Assembly (NCBI RefSeq): GCF_022014235.1
Contig: NZ_JAKLTD010000002.1
Location: 277,610-341,609 of the forward strand
DNA: 64,000 nucleotides
Origin: Methanothermobacter sp. K4
GTDB lineage: Archaea > Methanobacteriota > Methanobacteria > Methanobacteriales > Methanothermobacteraceae
Reading direction: 5' to 3'
A model generated the notes under the pieces. The model saw only the letters and a program-made list of their open reading frames with translations. It searched no databases and was not told where the DNA came from. The position numbers were made by a program, and so were the translations under genes. Positions 41,401 to 49,248 of this stretch are shown here, piece after piece (the first letter of the stretch is position 1; every line of letters starts with the position of its first letter).

Positions 41401-43390
41401 CGTTGTTGAGGACTGCTTTCAGCGCTTCTGTCATGTTTCTTATGAGAACTGATGCCTGCTGTGCCTTCTCAGGGTAGGTGTTTGCAAGTGATATCATCTC
41501 AGATGACCATTTATCGAGGGTGTTCATGGCTGCGGTGTATGCTGTGTCACTGGAAACGTAGCTGAGTGCGAGTCTGATCATCTCCTCAATGTAGCCCACA
41601 GGACCCTCCACAACCTGTTTTCTTGCAACCGGCTTGAGGGTCTGGAACCATGCATAGTATTCCTCTGCATCCCAGAGGATGATGGAGGTTTTATTTGCAA
41701 GTTTCTCGAGTTCCCCCGGTGCCCATGTTGCAACGTTTATTCCCCTCTCTGTGAGGAGCTTCACAAGGTCGTCTGCACTCTGGGGGAAGCCTGAAACAGT
41801 GTACCCTGAGCTCTGGAGTGTCTTGAGTATTTCAACGAGAGTTTCAGGCACGTTAAGGTAACTGGCACCTATGTTACCCTTACCCGGTGGGTAATTGTAG
41901 TAGATGAGTGCTATTCTTTTCTGGGAGTTTGCCAGGTATCTGAGTCTGACCCAGTTGCTGATTCGCTGCACAAGGTAGTCCATCTGCTCATCTATCGGTG
42001 TGTATGCGACTATTTCAACCCCTGTTACACTGTCAATACTCTTTGCTGGTGCAGCAACGAATATGGGTTCTATTATACCCTGGGTCTCTGGAATGGCTAT
42101 CTGGTAGTAGGTGTCGCTCCATAGAAGCCCATCCTCTGATATTATCCATTCACCTTCCTCCCTCTTGGTGGATATCATCGCCCTGAATACAGGCACATTC
42201 ATTCTCTCAAGTAGACCTGCGGTCTGGTTCACGAAACCAGAACCCAGTGTGAATGTTGTGAAGCTCACAAGGGCGTCTATCCTGTACCTGTAGGCTGAGG
42301 GGTTTGCCTCATATTCTGATGCTGTGACAGTCCTTGATGGGTTTGCAGGGTCATAGACGAAGAATTTGACCATTGCCGAATAGATGTTGAGTGGCTGTGT
42401 ACCGTTAACACCTGAGTATGCCCCGACAACAGGTATCACATTCATTCCGCTGGCTGTGAGCCTGGCTATTATGCTGTCAAAGTGGGCCATGTCCCCTGAA
42501 AGGAGTACACTGTCAAGGCCTGCTATTCCAACGGTGGGTCGTGATGTGTTGAGGGGGTATGCTGCAAGGTAATCAGCTAGGTTCGTGAAGACCCTGCCGT
42601 CACGGTAGAGCATCTCAGCTGGAATGGTTACCGGTGGGGCGGGTTCCCATTGGGATGGCCATGTTCCCCCATTCATCACCGTGAAGTTCTTAAGCAGCAG
42701 TTTGAACTGGTTTTCATAGTTCACGGTTCCCTTCTTTGCATAGTAGAGACCGTAGGTCACCCAGGGTGCAAGCTGTGGGTACGTATTAACATAGGCCTTC
42801 AGACGTGCCTCGTTGGAGTTTTTGAGGTCATAGAGGATTGTGTTCTTTGTATCGGTGTTACCAATTACTGAGGCATCTATACCCTGGAATATACGCACAC
42901 CGTTGATCTGTGACATGTTTGTGAGGTCAGGGTCACTCTCAAGGACCAGGAATATCTTGTTTGGTCTGTTAGATGCGATTTCAGGGTAGTCCCTCATAAC
43001 ATTCCTGAAGTTACCTGAATCAAAGAGCCACTCTGCAATAACAATATCCGCAGACTCGATGAGTGTTTTAAGTTCAGAGGGGTTCATCTTTGATATCTGT
43101 GTGGTGGTCCTCACCTCAAATCTGACCGTCCATGTTGACTTATTCTGCGGGTTGTATCCTGGCTGTGATGGGTTTATAAGGTCCATGACCTTCTTTGCCG
43201 CATCATTGGTCATCTTGGAACTGGTTGATGAGTGTATAACAAGCACCACCGGATCCCTGATCTCCTGTGTGCTGTTCACTGTGAGGGCCCCTGAATCACC
43301 TCCTCCAGTGCTGTTATCCGCAGCTGCCACTGTCTGGCAGAGCATTATCATGAAAATAACTGCTGTCAGTGTAATTAGCTGTTTTCTCAT
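38450..43390 (-). CDS. secreted, membrane-anchored CobN-like chelatase (HmuS-like)
   Basis: A 1646-residue chelatase-superfamily protein. The signal peptide (residues 1-23, cut near VAAAD), a Ser/Thr/Gly/Pro-rich stalk (about 1540-1605) and a C-terminal helix (about 1616-1640) place it outside the membrane, unlike cytoplasmic CobN of cobalamin synthesis. The family core is intact: HIGRHATYEWLPRK (770-783) and GEGIQSKRRGYAVI from 812. It is followed by DUF2162, ExbB-like and DUF2149 genes, the hmuSTUV order of Bacteroidetes, where HmuS takes metal out of haem. No CobS/CobT partners are present. A metal-removing or metal-loading role on an external tetrapyrrole or chelate is inferred. Confidence 0.88.
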   Translation of the reverse strand: MRKQLITLTAVIFMIMLCQTVAAADNSTGGGDSGALTVNSTQEIRDPVVLVIHSSTSSKMTNDAAKKVMDLINPSQPGYNPQNKSTWTVRFEVRTTTQISKMNPSELKTLIESADIVIAEWLFDSGNFRNVMRDYPEIASNRPNKIFLVLESDPDLTNMSQINGVRIFQGIDASVIGNTDTKNTILYDLKNSNEARLKAYVNTYPQLAPWVTYGLYYAKKGTVNYENQFKLLLKNFTVMNGGTWPSQWEPAPPVTIPAEMLYRDGRVFTNLADYLAAYPLNTSRPTVGIAGLDSVLLSGDMAHFDSIIARLTASGMNVIPVVGAYSGVNGTQPLNIYSAMVKFFVYDPANPSRTVTASEYEANPSAYRYRIDALVSFTTFTLGSGFVNQTAGLLERMNVPVFRAMISTKREEGEWIISEDGLLWSDTYYQIAIPETQGIIEPIFVAAPAKSIDSVTGVEIVAYTPIDEQMDYLVQRISNWVRLRYLANSQKRIALIYYNYPPGKGNIGASYLNVPETLVEILKTLQSSGYTVSGFPQSADDLVKLLTERGINVATWAPGELEKLANKTSIILWDAEEYYAWFQTLKPVARKQVVEGPVGYIEEMIRLALSYVSSDTAYTAAMNTLDKWSSEMISLANTYPEKAQQASVLIRNMTEALKAVLNNARTGQSTDAPWNMFYNFKNEFQSLAVPGFNGWGAPPGNVMTVERNGRKYIVIPGIMFGNVFIGPEPQRGWEADVNKLYHSTVVAPPHQYLAWYAWVNTVFNADAQVHIGRHATYEWLPRKQVALSNFDFSQICAGTKPSVYIYIMDGVGEGIQSKRRGYAVIVDHLTPPLKTTQLYGDLSELRALIDDYTKTPDASPLKQEYFNSIRNMVMKLNIAAEIGISPDNFTAEDIERVEDYLVVLQQTLMPVGLHTFGLRWTDGEIALLAAAMVSSDGGPSSPSLQRLIASLRGWNFDNLTALQAEELNNITINWILQVMGGTPPANLTNNSQVIELLNRALEYAALIKQSFSSEMNSLLDALNGGFITPRPGNDPVRNPSALPTGSNFYAVSENLMPTKTAWNLGKRLADMALAQFDRIPEKVAAVVWCVETVRDDGTMVSFVLRLMGVEPTWSSTGSASNLKVTPLSQLLADLNAVRSASGLSNFTERPRVDPIVTTSGLFRDLFPRLLINMDRAYRVALAASYSEIVAAYPSVKTSLDHVLQTLVDAKYTNFRGSEPLRTNYIALHWINDTLRYMQAGLNATDAGEIAITRIFAPPVGDYGAGVSKGTEVSWTWNNRSELADIYFNRMSHAYSERSWGVSMPETFKELLRGIQTAYHSRNTNLYGVVDNDDYFDYFGGLSMAIEMMNNGRAPELYVLRYANPGNPRVMSLKQFIAIEYRTRYLNPEWIRAIMNEGYQGPRTIAKYTSHLVGWEYTVPELLDSGFWDEYYDAVVADKYNLGLRTAYSRNPYAAMDILAHFAEMANRGQWNARSEQLAFIAECLGSYVAENGVSCSGSVCGDRELMKWLSQYMSSDVRKKFTAALYAATGASVFAPEPSGDVNPGENPSTGPTTGPSGPSATGGGSAGRTSTDGSSGRTSATSQAAVSASSQDSAGEEAGQQKSYEVKETPSVVNQRTEFPLYGVAGIAAILILVGVGYFLGPGRR

Positions 43391-43396
43391 GACTTT

Positions 43397-43409
43397 TCAC
43401 CTCCTTTTA
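43397..43409 (-). promoter_or_regulatory. strong ribosome binding site of the CobN-like gene
   Basis: The minus strand reads aaaaGGAGGTGaa six bases before ATG 43390, a full match to the 16S rRNA end. It fixes the start and predicts efficient translation of this very large protein. Confidence 0.8.
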
Positions 43410-43447
43410 TTTTTTTATTTACAGTAAACCCTCTGAGTTATGTCATT

Positions 43448-43550
43448 AAAATAAATTATTATTACATTATACAGGATACTTTAAAAATAAATTATTACTT
43501 AACATGGAAATATTATTTAATTTAAATATCAATCGGGAAAAAGTAATAAT
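43448..43550. repeat. direct and inverted A/T repeats upstream of the CobN-like gene
   Basis: AAAATAAATTATTA begins at 43448 and again at 43484 (36-base period). ATTATTACTT at 43491-43500 is mirrored by AAGTAATAAT at 43541-43550. The TTATTACT core matches the palindrome upstream of the DUF2162 gene, so these are likely operator half-sites. Confidence 0.5.
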
Positions 43551-43582
43551 CCTCAGGATAAAAAAATAAATAATTGGGGTGC

Positions 43583-46489
43583 CTATTTTCCTGCTCCACC
43601 CCTGAGGAATCCAAAGGCCACAAGGCCAGCGGCCACAAGGACACCCACAATACCATAAACGTACCATGAGGAGTCAGCGCCGCCAGAAGCAGAGGTTGCA
43701 TTTGTAACCTCATAGGCCCTCTTACCCTCTGTTGAAGGTTCCTCTGAAACCTCAGATGCCGCACTCACATCAGCCGGTGAAGCACTGTACTCAACACCCG
43801 GTGAGTAACCTGCATGGCCACCAGTACCATGGGAACCTGAGGGTAAACCACCGGTTGAACCACCTGTGGACCCACCGGTTGAACCACCGGGCACACCGCC
43901 CTGGTTTCCGTTCTGACTTCCGCCATTGTTCACTGGAATAAGGTCCTCAAGTGTCCTGTTTGCTGGAAGCCCCTTCACATAGGCTATGGGGTTCTGACCG
44001 CCAGCTCCTGAAAGGATCATCTGAAGTTCGCCTTCAGTGATGTACCTCTCAGCATCATAGGTTACAACCGGCCCTGAAATCAGATAACTTGGTGTTTCAC
44101 CCTTGTAGAGGCTTATGAAACCTGCTATCTGTTTTTCCCTCTTTGCATCACTGGTGACGCAGTCGCTCACATCGAAGGTAGGCCATTTAAAGTCCAGGAC
44201 CACTGCCTTACCAACCTTGTTCTTGTTGTCCCATATCACAAGGATTCCCTCAATGTTGCCGCCGTATGCATCAGCATTTTCAGGGTCGTTCTCTGTTCCA
44301 GGGACACGCAGGTTGAAGTAGGTTCCCTGTCCAGGTGAGACTCCAAGGCGGTAGACTATGGCGTCGTCCTTGCAGTAGATGGTGTTACCCAGGTAGATGT
44401 AGTTCTCATCCTCCCTGAGGGGGTAGTTCTTGAAGATGTACTCTGTTATCAGGTAACCTGGTGATACACCGGGACATGCATGGTCGTGGAAGAGGAATGT
44501 CAGTACCTGGTCGTATGGCGGGTCGTTTCTCCATGCGTTTGCTATGCTCTGTATGTTGAACCAGCCATCCCTTGCAAAGACCTTTGAGATCTTGCTGCTG
44601 AGCTGTGTGCTGTTGAGGGTTCTTGGGCCGATGTCATTCACAAATTTGCCGTCTGATGCATTGCTCGCAATTAACTGACCGGTTGTTGGGTCATAGTAAA
44701 TGTAGACCGCGTTCATTGTCACTCCATCGTAGCCCCTGAGGACAAATGTGAACCAGAGTGGTTTCCATAGTGGCCTGTGGATCGGTAGGAGTGTTGCCCT
44801 GCTGAGCCTTGAACCAAGAACATCAAATACTCCGTCCCAGGCAGCACTCATATCCTGACCGTTAACCCTTGAGTAGCCGGCAGATGTAAGCACCACAAGG
44901 TCCCTGTCGTCCTTTTCAAGATTTATGCCCTTCTCTGTGAGGAATAACTGTTTTGCAAGGTTTGCTGCGTCAGCACCGATCTTCCTGATCTGCTCGTATG
45001 TCAGGTTACCCCATGTGAAGGTGTTGTTTTCACGGGTCGCATTTGGAAGTCCAAGGCTGTCTATGTAGGCCATGTCAAGTCCATGGGCAATCTGTGGTGG
45101 AATCTGGTATGTTATGTTGTTGACCTTATCGGTGGCATTTGCACCGCTTTCGCTTCCCAGGAGATAGTAGTAGTGGGTCACATTGAGGTTCTTAAGCTCC
45201 CTCACTATCGTTACAATGGATGTTGGATCCTGTTTCAATCTGGATATGAGCCATGCGTTGAATTCAAGTTCTGTTTTTTTGCCTGTCTGCTGCTGGAACT
45301 GTTTTCTGAGTGCCTCCTTGTCAAACTTCATCACTATGAGGTCACCCTTTAGGGTGTTGAGGTTCCATCTTATGAAGCCTGCGAGGTTTGTGTCAGCACC
45401 TGTGGCCGTGGTGTTGAATCCAGCATAGGATCCTCCCTTACCTGGCGTTGTGTCAAGGAACATGAGCAGTGAATCATCATCTGAGTCCCCTGGCACGCCC
45501 ACTGTCACGTAGCTCGTTATCTCACCGGGTGAGCCCGGATTGGTGAAGTCCATGACAGGTGGGTAGTACTTGAGGAGAGTGAGGCTCATGGCATAACCGC
45601 TGATGGTACCCAGGCACATGTGGCCATGGAATGCAGCGGCCCTCAGAAGATCCGCTGGTGCACCCTGCATCCATGCATTTGCAAGGCTTGCAACAGGAAA
45701 CGCGTAGTTACCGTATTTACTTGCAAGAAGGTTCCAGTTTGCCTCTGTCATGTTCTTCAGCAGGTCAACTGTGTAAACTGGTTTTCCGTTGACTGTTTTG
45801 ATTACAACCGGTGATGTGCTTGCATTCTTGAAGTAAACACCAACCAGTGTGCTGCCCCTCTGTAGTATGAAGAACGTGTCCAGTGGGTCAACCGGGGACT
45901 TCCTTATTACAAGCAGGTTACCCTTACCATAGGTTACACGGCCACCTGCCTGGTTGAGTATCCCCTCAATGACATCCTCTGTGGTATCGTTCCTGTACTT
46001 GACAATACCGGCGGTTGTTACTACGAGCACGTTTCCTTTCGAGAAGTTCAGGATCTGGTCGGCCTTCTTTGTTATCTCCCTTCCGAGTTTGTAGGCGTCT
46101 GTGGCGTTCATTTTGAGTGAGAGCAGTGCGTAGTATCTGTTATCAAGTGGGTTCAGCGGGTTGGTTGATAGGGTGAATTCATGTACAAGGTCCCTGTAAC
46201 CCGGTGCTGTAACCTTTATCCTGAATTTTGTGGTGTTTGTGACATTCTGGTAATTGAAGATGATCTTTGTCTTGTTGGCTGCCGGGTCAAAGGTCTTTGT
46301 GAAGTTGATCTTTGATCCGTTTGCATCGGTGATACAGTTTATGTCGGGGTTGATGCGGGGGTTGTCGTCTGCAAATTCGTATTTGACGTCCACTCCCACC
46401 TCACATTCTGTGTCCGCTGCACTCACTGAACCTGTCAGTGCTACAGCAAAGAGAAGAACCATGAAAACCATGAAATGCTGTCTTCTCAT
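43583..46489 (-). CDS. secreted, membrane-anchored protein with two FmdE-type domains
   Basis: A 968-residue exported protein: signal peptide (residues 1-24), an N-terminal beta domain, then two FmdE-like domains marked by FHGHMCLG (287-294) and FHDHACPG (667-674). A Gly/Ser repeat linker (about 865-895) and a C-terminal helix (about 942-965) follow. FmdE domains bind metal through the His-Cys motif and were named from the molybdenum formylmethanofuran dehydrogenase operon. Here they face outside, next to a CobN-like chelatase gene with the same direction. A metal- or metal-tetrapyrrole-binding receptor role is inferred. Confidence 0.83.
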   Translation of the reverse strand: MRRQHFMVFMVLLFAVALTGSVSAADTECEVGVDVKYEFADDNPRINPDINCITDANGSKINFTKTFDPAANKTKIIFNYQNVTNTTKFRIKVTAPGYRDLVHEFTLSTNPLNPLDNRYYALLSLKMNATDAYKLGREITKKADQILNFSKGNVLVVTTAGIVKYRNDTTEDVIEGILNQAGGRVTYGKGNLLVIRKSPVDPLDTFFILQRGSTLVGVYFKNASTSPVVIKTVNGKPVYTVDLLKNMTEANWNLLASKYGNYAFPVASLANAWMQGAPADLLRAAAFHGHMCLGTISGYAMSLTLLKYYPPVMDFTNPGSPGEITSYVTVGVPGDSDDDSLLMFLDTTPGKGGSYAGFNTTATGADTNLAGFIRWNLNTLKGDLIVMKFDKEALRKQFQQQTGKKTELEFNAWLISRLKQDPTSIVTIVRELKNLNVTHYYYLLGSESGANATDKVNNITYQIPPQIAHGLDMAYIDSLGLPNATRENNTFTWGNLTYEQIRKIGADAANLAKQLFLTEKGINLEKDDRDLVVLTSAGYSRVNGQDMSAAWDGVFDVLGSRLSRATLLPIHRPLWKPLWFTFVLRGYDGVTMNAVYIYYDPTTGQLIASNASDGKFVNDIGPRTLNSTQLSSKISKVFARDGWFNIQSIANAWRNDPPYDQVLTFLFHDHACPGVSPGYLITEYIFKNYPLREDENYIYLGNTIYCKDDAIVYRLGVSPGQGTYFNLRVPGTENDPENADAYGGNIEGILVIWDNKNKVGKAVVLDFKWPTFDVSDCVTSDAKREKQIAGFISLYKGETPSYLISGPVVTYDAERYITEGELQMILSGAGGQNPIAYVKGLPANRTLEDLIPVNNGGSQNGNQGGVPGGSTGGSTGGSTGGLPSGSHGTGGHAGYSPGVEYSASPADVSAASEVSEEPSTEGKRAYEVTNATSASGGADSSWYVYGIVGVLVAAGLVAFGFLRGGAGK

Positions 46490-46846
46490 AACCTTTTCAC
46501 CTCCCTTAAGTTCTGTAATGTTTTAAATTTACAGAATGGAGTTGGAGTAATAACATATATAATGATTTTGTTAATACTTTCGGGTCTGATAAAGGGTGAA
46601 ACGTAATACTAAATCTCCATTAAAAAAGAGGGGATTCATGGGGAGACCCCATGAACTGATTGCTGGAGGGAAAATTTATTATCAAACACCATAATGGTGT
46701 TATAGTTTAAATTTTAAACCATCCATATTTAATATTTTCTATTTTAATATTCATAATAACTATCGGGTCTGGACCGCTGGAATAGTAATAAAAGAGGGGT
46801 GATCCTGAAAAAGTTCAGATGTTTGTGATCCAGTCCAGCGGTGAGT
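46490..46846. other. gene-free interval between the nicotianamine synthase and FmdE genes
   Basis: No coding region is seen. It holds a terminator-like hairpin (46620-46655), two small palindromes, ACACCAT-A-ATGGTGT (46686-46700) and GTTTAAA-T-TTTAAAC (46705-46719), AGTAATAA half-sites at 46546-46553 and 46784-46791, and a TCGGGTCTG word at 46579 and 46763 within two similar 40-base stretches. It probably carries the FmdE gene promoter and its control sites. Confidence 0.5.
46620..46655 (-). terminator. hairpin terminator after the nicotianamine synthase gene
   Basis: Read on the minus strand, TTCATGGGG-TCT-CCCCATGAA forms a perfect nine-pair stem (46635-46655) and is followed by a run of six T (46620-46630 region). 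It ends the synthase transcript before the FmdE gene. Confidence 0.65.
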
Positions 46847-47644
46847 TCACGGGCACTTAAAAACAAGCACTGAGGTATTGTTAACCTTACCAGAAGGCAG
46901 TACAACCCCCGCCCTTCTGAACCCCGCCACATCCTCATCAGTAACAGGGGCATAGAGAATAGCCCTCATTCCCGTGTACGTCCTGTATATAACCCTCGTA
47001 TCAGGGTTCACGTACCTGTGTATGTTCCTGAAAACCCTCCTCTTGGGTTCTGCAAGGGCGGCCACCATGACAACGTCAAACTCAAGATCCCCAAGTGCGG
47101 TCTCGTCCCCCGTGATCACCTCAACCTCCCTGAGTCCAAGACTCTCTATCACGCCACGGGATATATCAGCTATTTCAGGTTCAATTTCAACAACATGGAC
47201 CCTCATACCATAGATATGTTCAAGGAGTATCCCTGTAAGTGGTAGTGGCCCTCCCCCTATGAATACAGTGCGCTCCCCTCTCCTGAACCTTCCAAGGGCC
47301 GCCTCATTTTTGAGGAGCTGGAGGTACCTTGGGTAGAAGTAGAATGATTTCAGGGCCTCCCATGGCGAATCTGAATCTTTGACCTCCCCGGCCTTCTCCA
47401 TTTCAAGTTTCATGCCAAGGTTAACATAGAAAGTTCTTATAACCTTGAGTGCATGGTTCATCTCAGCATCGTCAAGTATGTGCCTGGCTGATTCGAAGTC
47501 AATGGATGAATCATGGGCTATCTCCTCGATCTCATCCAGGAGGGGTATAACCAGGGATGTGTCCATACTGTCGAAGTGGTGGTCCATCCCCTCAAGTCTC
47601 GAGGCGATCCTCCTTATCTTATTCCAGTAGATGTAACAGCTCAT
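46847..47644 (-). CDS. thermonicotianamine synthase
   Basis: A 265-residue enzyme that condenses aminopropyl groups from S-adenosylmethionine with glutamate to make thermonicotianamine, a metal-chelating molecule. The N-terminal helical domain and the C-terminal Rossmann-like domain (FIGGGPLPLTGILL) match the M. thermautotrophicus enzyme of known structure (MTH_675). The residues reported as catalytic there, Glu81 and Tyr107, fall at the same numbers. It directly precedes the FmdE/CobN-like surface genes in the same direction, which ties the chelator to metal handling. Physiological metal is unknown; nickel is the natural guess in a methanogen. Confidence 0.92.
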   Translation of the reverse strand: MSCYIYWNKIRRIASRLEGMDHHFDSMDTSLVIPLLDEIEEIAHDSSIDFESARHILDDAEMNHALKVIRTFYVNLGMKLEMEKAGEVKDSDSPWEALKSFYFYPRYLQLLKNEAALGRFRRGERTVFIGGGPLPLTGILLEHIYGMRVHVVEIEPEIADISRGVIESLGLREVEVITGDETALGDLEFDVVMVAALAEPKRRVFRNIHRYVNPDTRVIYRTYTGMRAILYAPVTDEDVAGFRRAGVVLPSGKVNNTSVLVFKCP

Positions 47645-47767
47645 GTGGGGTTCTCCATGATGGTAATTAATTAAACATCAGCCCTTATAAGAATTCACAG
47701 CATATACATATGTGTATGGAATCATGTATTACTACAAACCCTATATATCTTCAAAAATTAATACTGA

Positions 47768-48391
47768 ATGGTGGTTGATATTATTCTGGTTGCCGTTCCC
47801 CAAACAGAAAGTGAAATTGAATCCATAAGAAGATTCCTGTTTGATATGATCAGGCGGGAATTTGGCTACGGTTACATACCCGAGTACCACAGGGATATCA
47901 TGGAATTCAGGGAACACTATCTCAATCCACCAGGGAACACCTTCATCTCTGCATCTCTGGGTGGAAAGGTAATCGGGACCCTGGGACTCCGCGCCTATGA
48001 CCGTGAATTTGAGGACCTCAATTATGATCCAGAGACGACAGCGGGTCTATGGAGGGTCTTCGTGCATGAGGACTACAGGAGAAGGGGAGTTGCATCACTC
48101 CTTGTTGGTATCGCAGAGGCCCATGCAGCCAGAATGGGGTACCAGATGATGTACCTACATACCCACAAACATTTGAGGGGTGCGCTTGAATTCTGGCTCT
48201 CGATGGGTTACAGGGTGGTCCTGGACACCGGGAACGAACTCAGCACAGTCCACATGGAGAAAACCATTAAACCACGTGAATACTCCCTTATGGAATTCTA
48301 TGAGGCTCCTGGAGTGGATCTCAGGAAATTAACTTCTCATTCTGATCAGAATAAAAGAGGAGGAACAGGGCATCAGATGACATTTTTTTGA
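47768..48391 (+). CDS. GNAT family N-acetyltransferase
   Basis: A 207-residue protein with a GNAT fold: VFVHEDYRRRGVASLLVGIA is the acetyl-CoA binding motif A, and the fold covers residues about 5-170. The last 35 residues are polar and probably disordered. Divergent from the nicotianamine synthase gene (123 bases between starts), so a shared control region is possible. Acetyl acceptor unknown. Confidence 0.8.
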   Translation: MVVDIILVAVPQTESEIESIRRFLFDMIRREFGYGYIPEYHRDIMEFREHYLNPPGNTFISASLGGKVIGTLGLRAYDREFEDLNYDPETTAGLWRVFVHEDYRRRGVASLLVGIAEAHAARMGYQMMYLHTHKHLRGALEFWLSMGYRVVLDTGNELSTVHMEKTIKPREYSLMEFYEAPGVDLRKLTSHSDQNKRGGTGHQMTFF

Positions 48392-48583
48392 GCGAAAGGA
48401 TTGTAGCTGGATGCCCTGTTGAGCTGGCTTACTCTGGTAAGCTAGGAGGAATTCATGCTCATATGATGGTTGGCAGAGGATGTATAAATACTTTTTGAAA
48501 AAAAAATATTACTTATATTTAAATGATTCAAATCTGAGTATTAATTAAATGCTTAAATAATCATGAAAAACGTGTGGCCTGGA

Positions 48584-48859
48584 TCATTCCCTGTACCCTT
48601 CAAGGAAGGATTCCAGTGCCTCGTAAGCAGCATCCACTGCCTCATCAACAATCTGGGGGTCAGCATCTGAGAGTTCGTCGAGATGAAGCTCGACTGTGAT
48701 ATCAATGTCCAGCCTGTCGGTGTATTCAGCACTCACAGTTATCTCAATATCAACTATCTCCTTTGCTGAGACCCTCTCAAGTATAAAATCAGAAATGGTG
48801 TTATACAGGAAACTGGATATCTCATCCAGATCCCCGTCACTGAGTTTTTTAAGGCTCAA
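48584..48859 (-). CDS. DUF3194 family protein
   Basis: A 91-residue acidic protein with alternating beta and helix (IEITVSAEYTDRLDIDITVEL in part), matching the archaeal DUF3194 family found beside prefoldin beta. Its start follows the prefoldin stop directly, so it is translationally coupled. Function unknown. End of the minus-strand superoperon that starts with L15e at 56808. Confidence 0.78.
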   Translation of the reverse strand: MSLKKLSDGDLDEISSFLYNTISDFILERVSAKEIVDIEITVSAEYTDRLDIDITVELHLDELSDADPQIVDEAVDAAYEALESFLEGYRE

Positions 48860-49225
48860 TTAGTTACCCATCCCTGGATTGATCCCGGCGCCCTTCATGG
48901 CTTCCTGGATGTTAACCTGCATCTCCTGCAGCTTTTTCATCACACGTTCTTCCTGTCGCTGGATGGTTTTCTCCCTTAACTGGAGAGTTTCAAGTTTCTC
49001 CTCAAGTTCAGCTGTGATTTCACCCTTATCTACCTTTATAAGGATGTTTCCTGAACTCTTGAATACCTCAGCGTCATCTGCAGCCTTTGAGAGTTCATCA
49101 AGGGCCTTCTGTGTTTCATTAATCTGCATTTCAACCGTCTGTTTCTGCACAGATATTGCCTGTGCCTGCTGCTGCAGCTGCTGGAACTGGGCCAGCTGGT
49201 GCTGTACATTCTGTGGAAGTTCCAT
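48860..49225 (-). CDS. pfdB: prefoldin subunit beta
   Basis: A 121-residue coiled-coil chaperone subunit. With alpha subunits it forms the hexameric jellyfish-shaped prefoldin that delivers unfolded proteins to the thermosome. N-terminal (QHQLAQFQQLQQQAQ) and C-terminal heptads flank a central beta hairpin (about residues 55-75). Start ATG 49225 follows AGGTGAT; the longer frame to 49252 lacks one. Confidence 0.92.
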   Translation of the reverse strand: MELPQNVQHQLAQFQQLQQQAQAISVQKQTVEMQINETQKALDELSKAADDAEVFKSSGNILIKVDKGEITAELEEKLETLQLREKTIQRQEERVMKKLQEMQVNIQEAMKGAGINPGMGN

Positions 49226-49248
49226 ACTATCACCTTTCATTAATTCAA

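Noticed and set aside
38450..43390. CobN-like protein as cobalt insertase of cobalamin synthesis
   Set aside because: It has a signal peptide and C-terminal anchor, no CobS/CobT genes nearby, and ExbB/DUF2149 neighbours; an external role is more consistent.
48421..48450. Hairpin GCTTAC-TCTG-GTAAGC after the GNAT gene as terminator or sRNA
   Set aside because: Short stem without a T tract directly after it, and no box C/D or other RNA motif that I could support.
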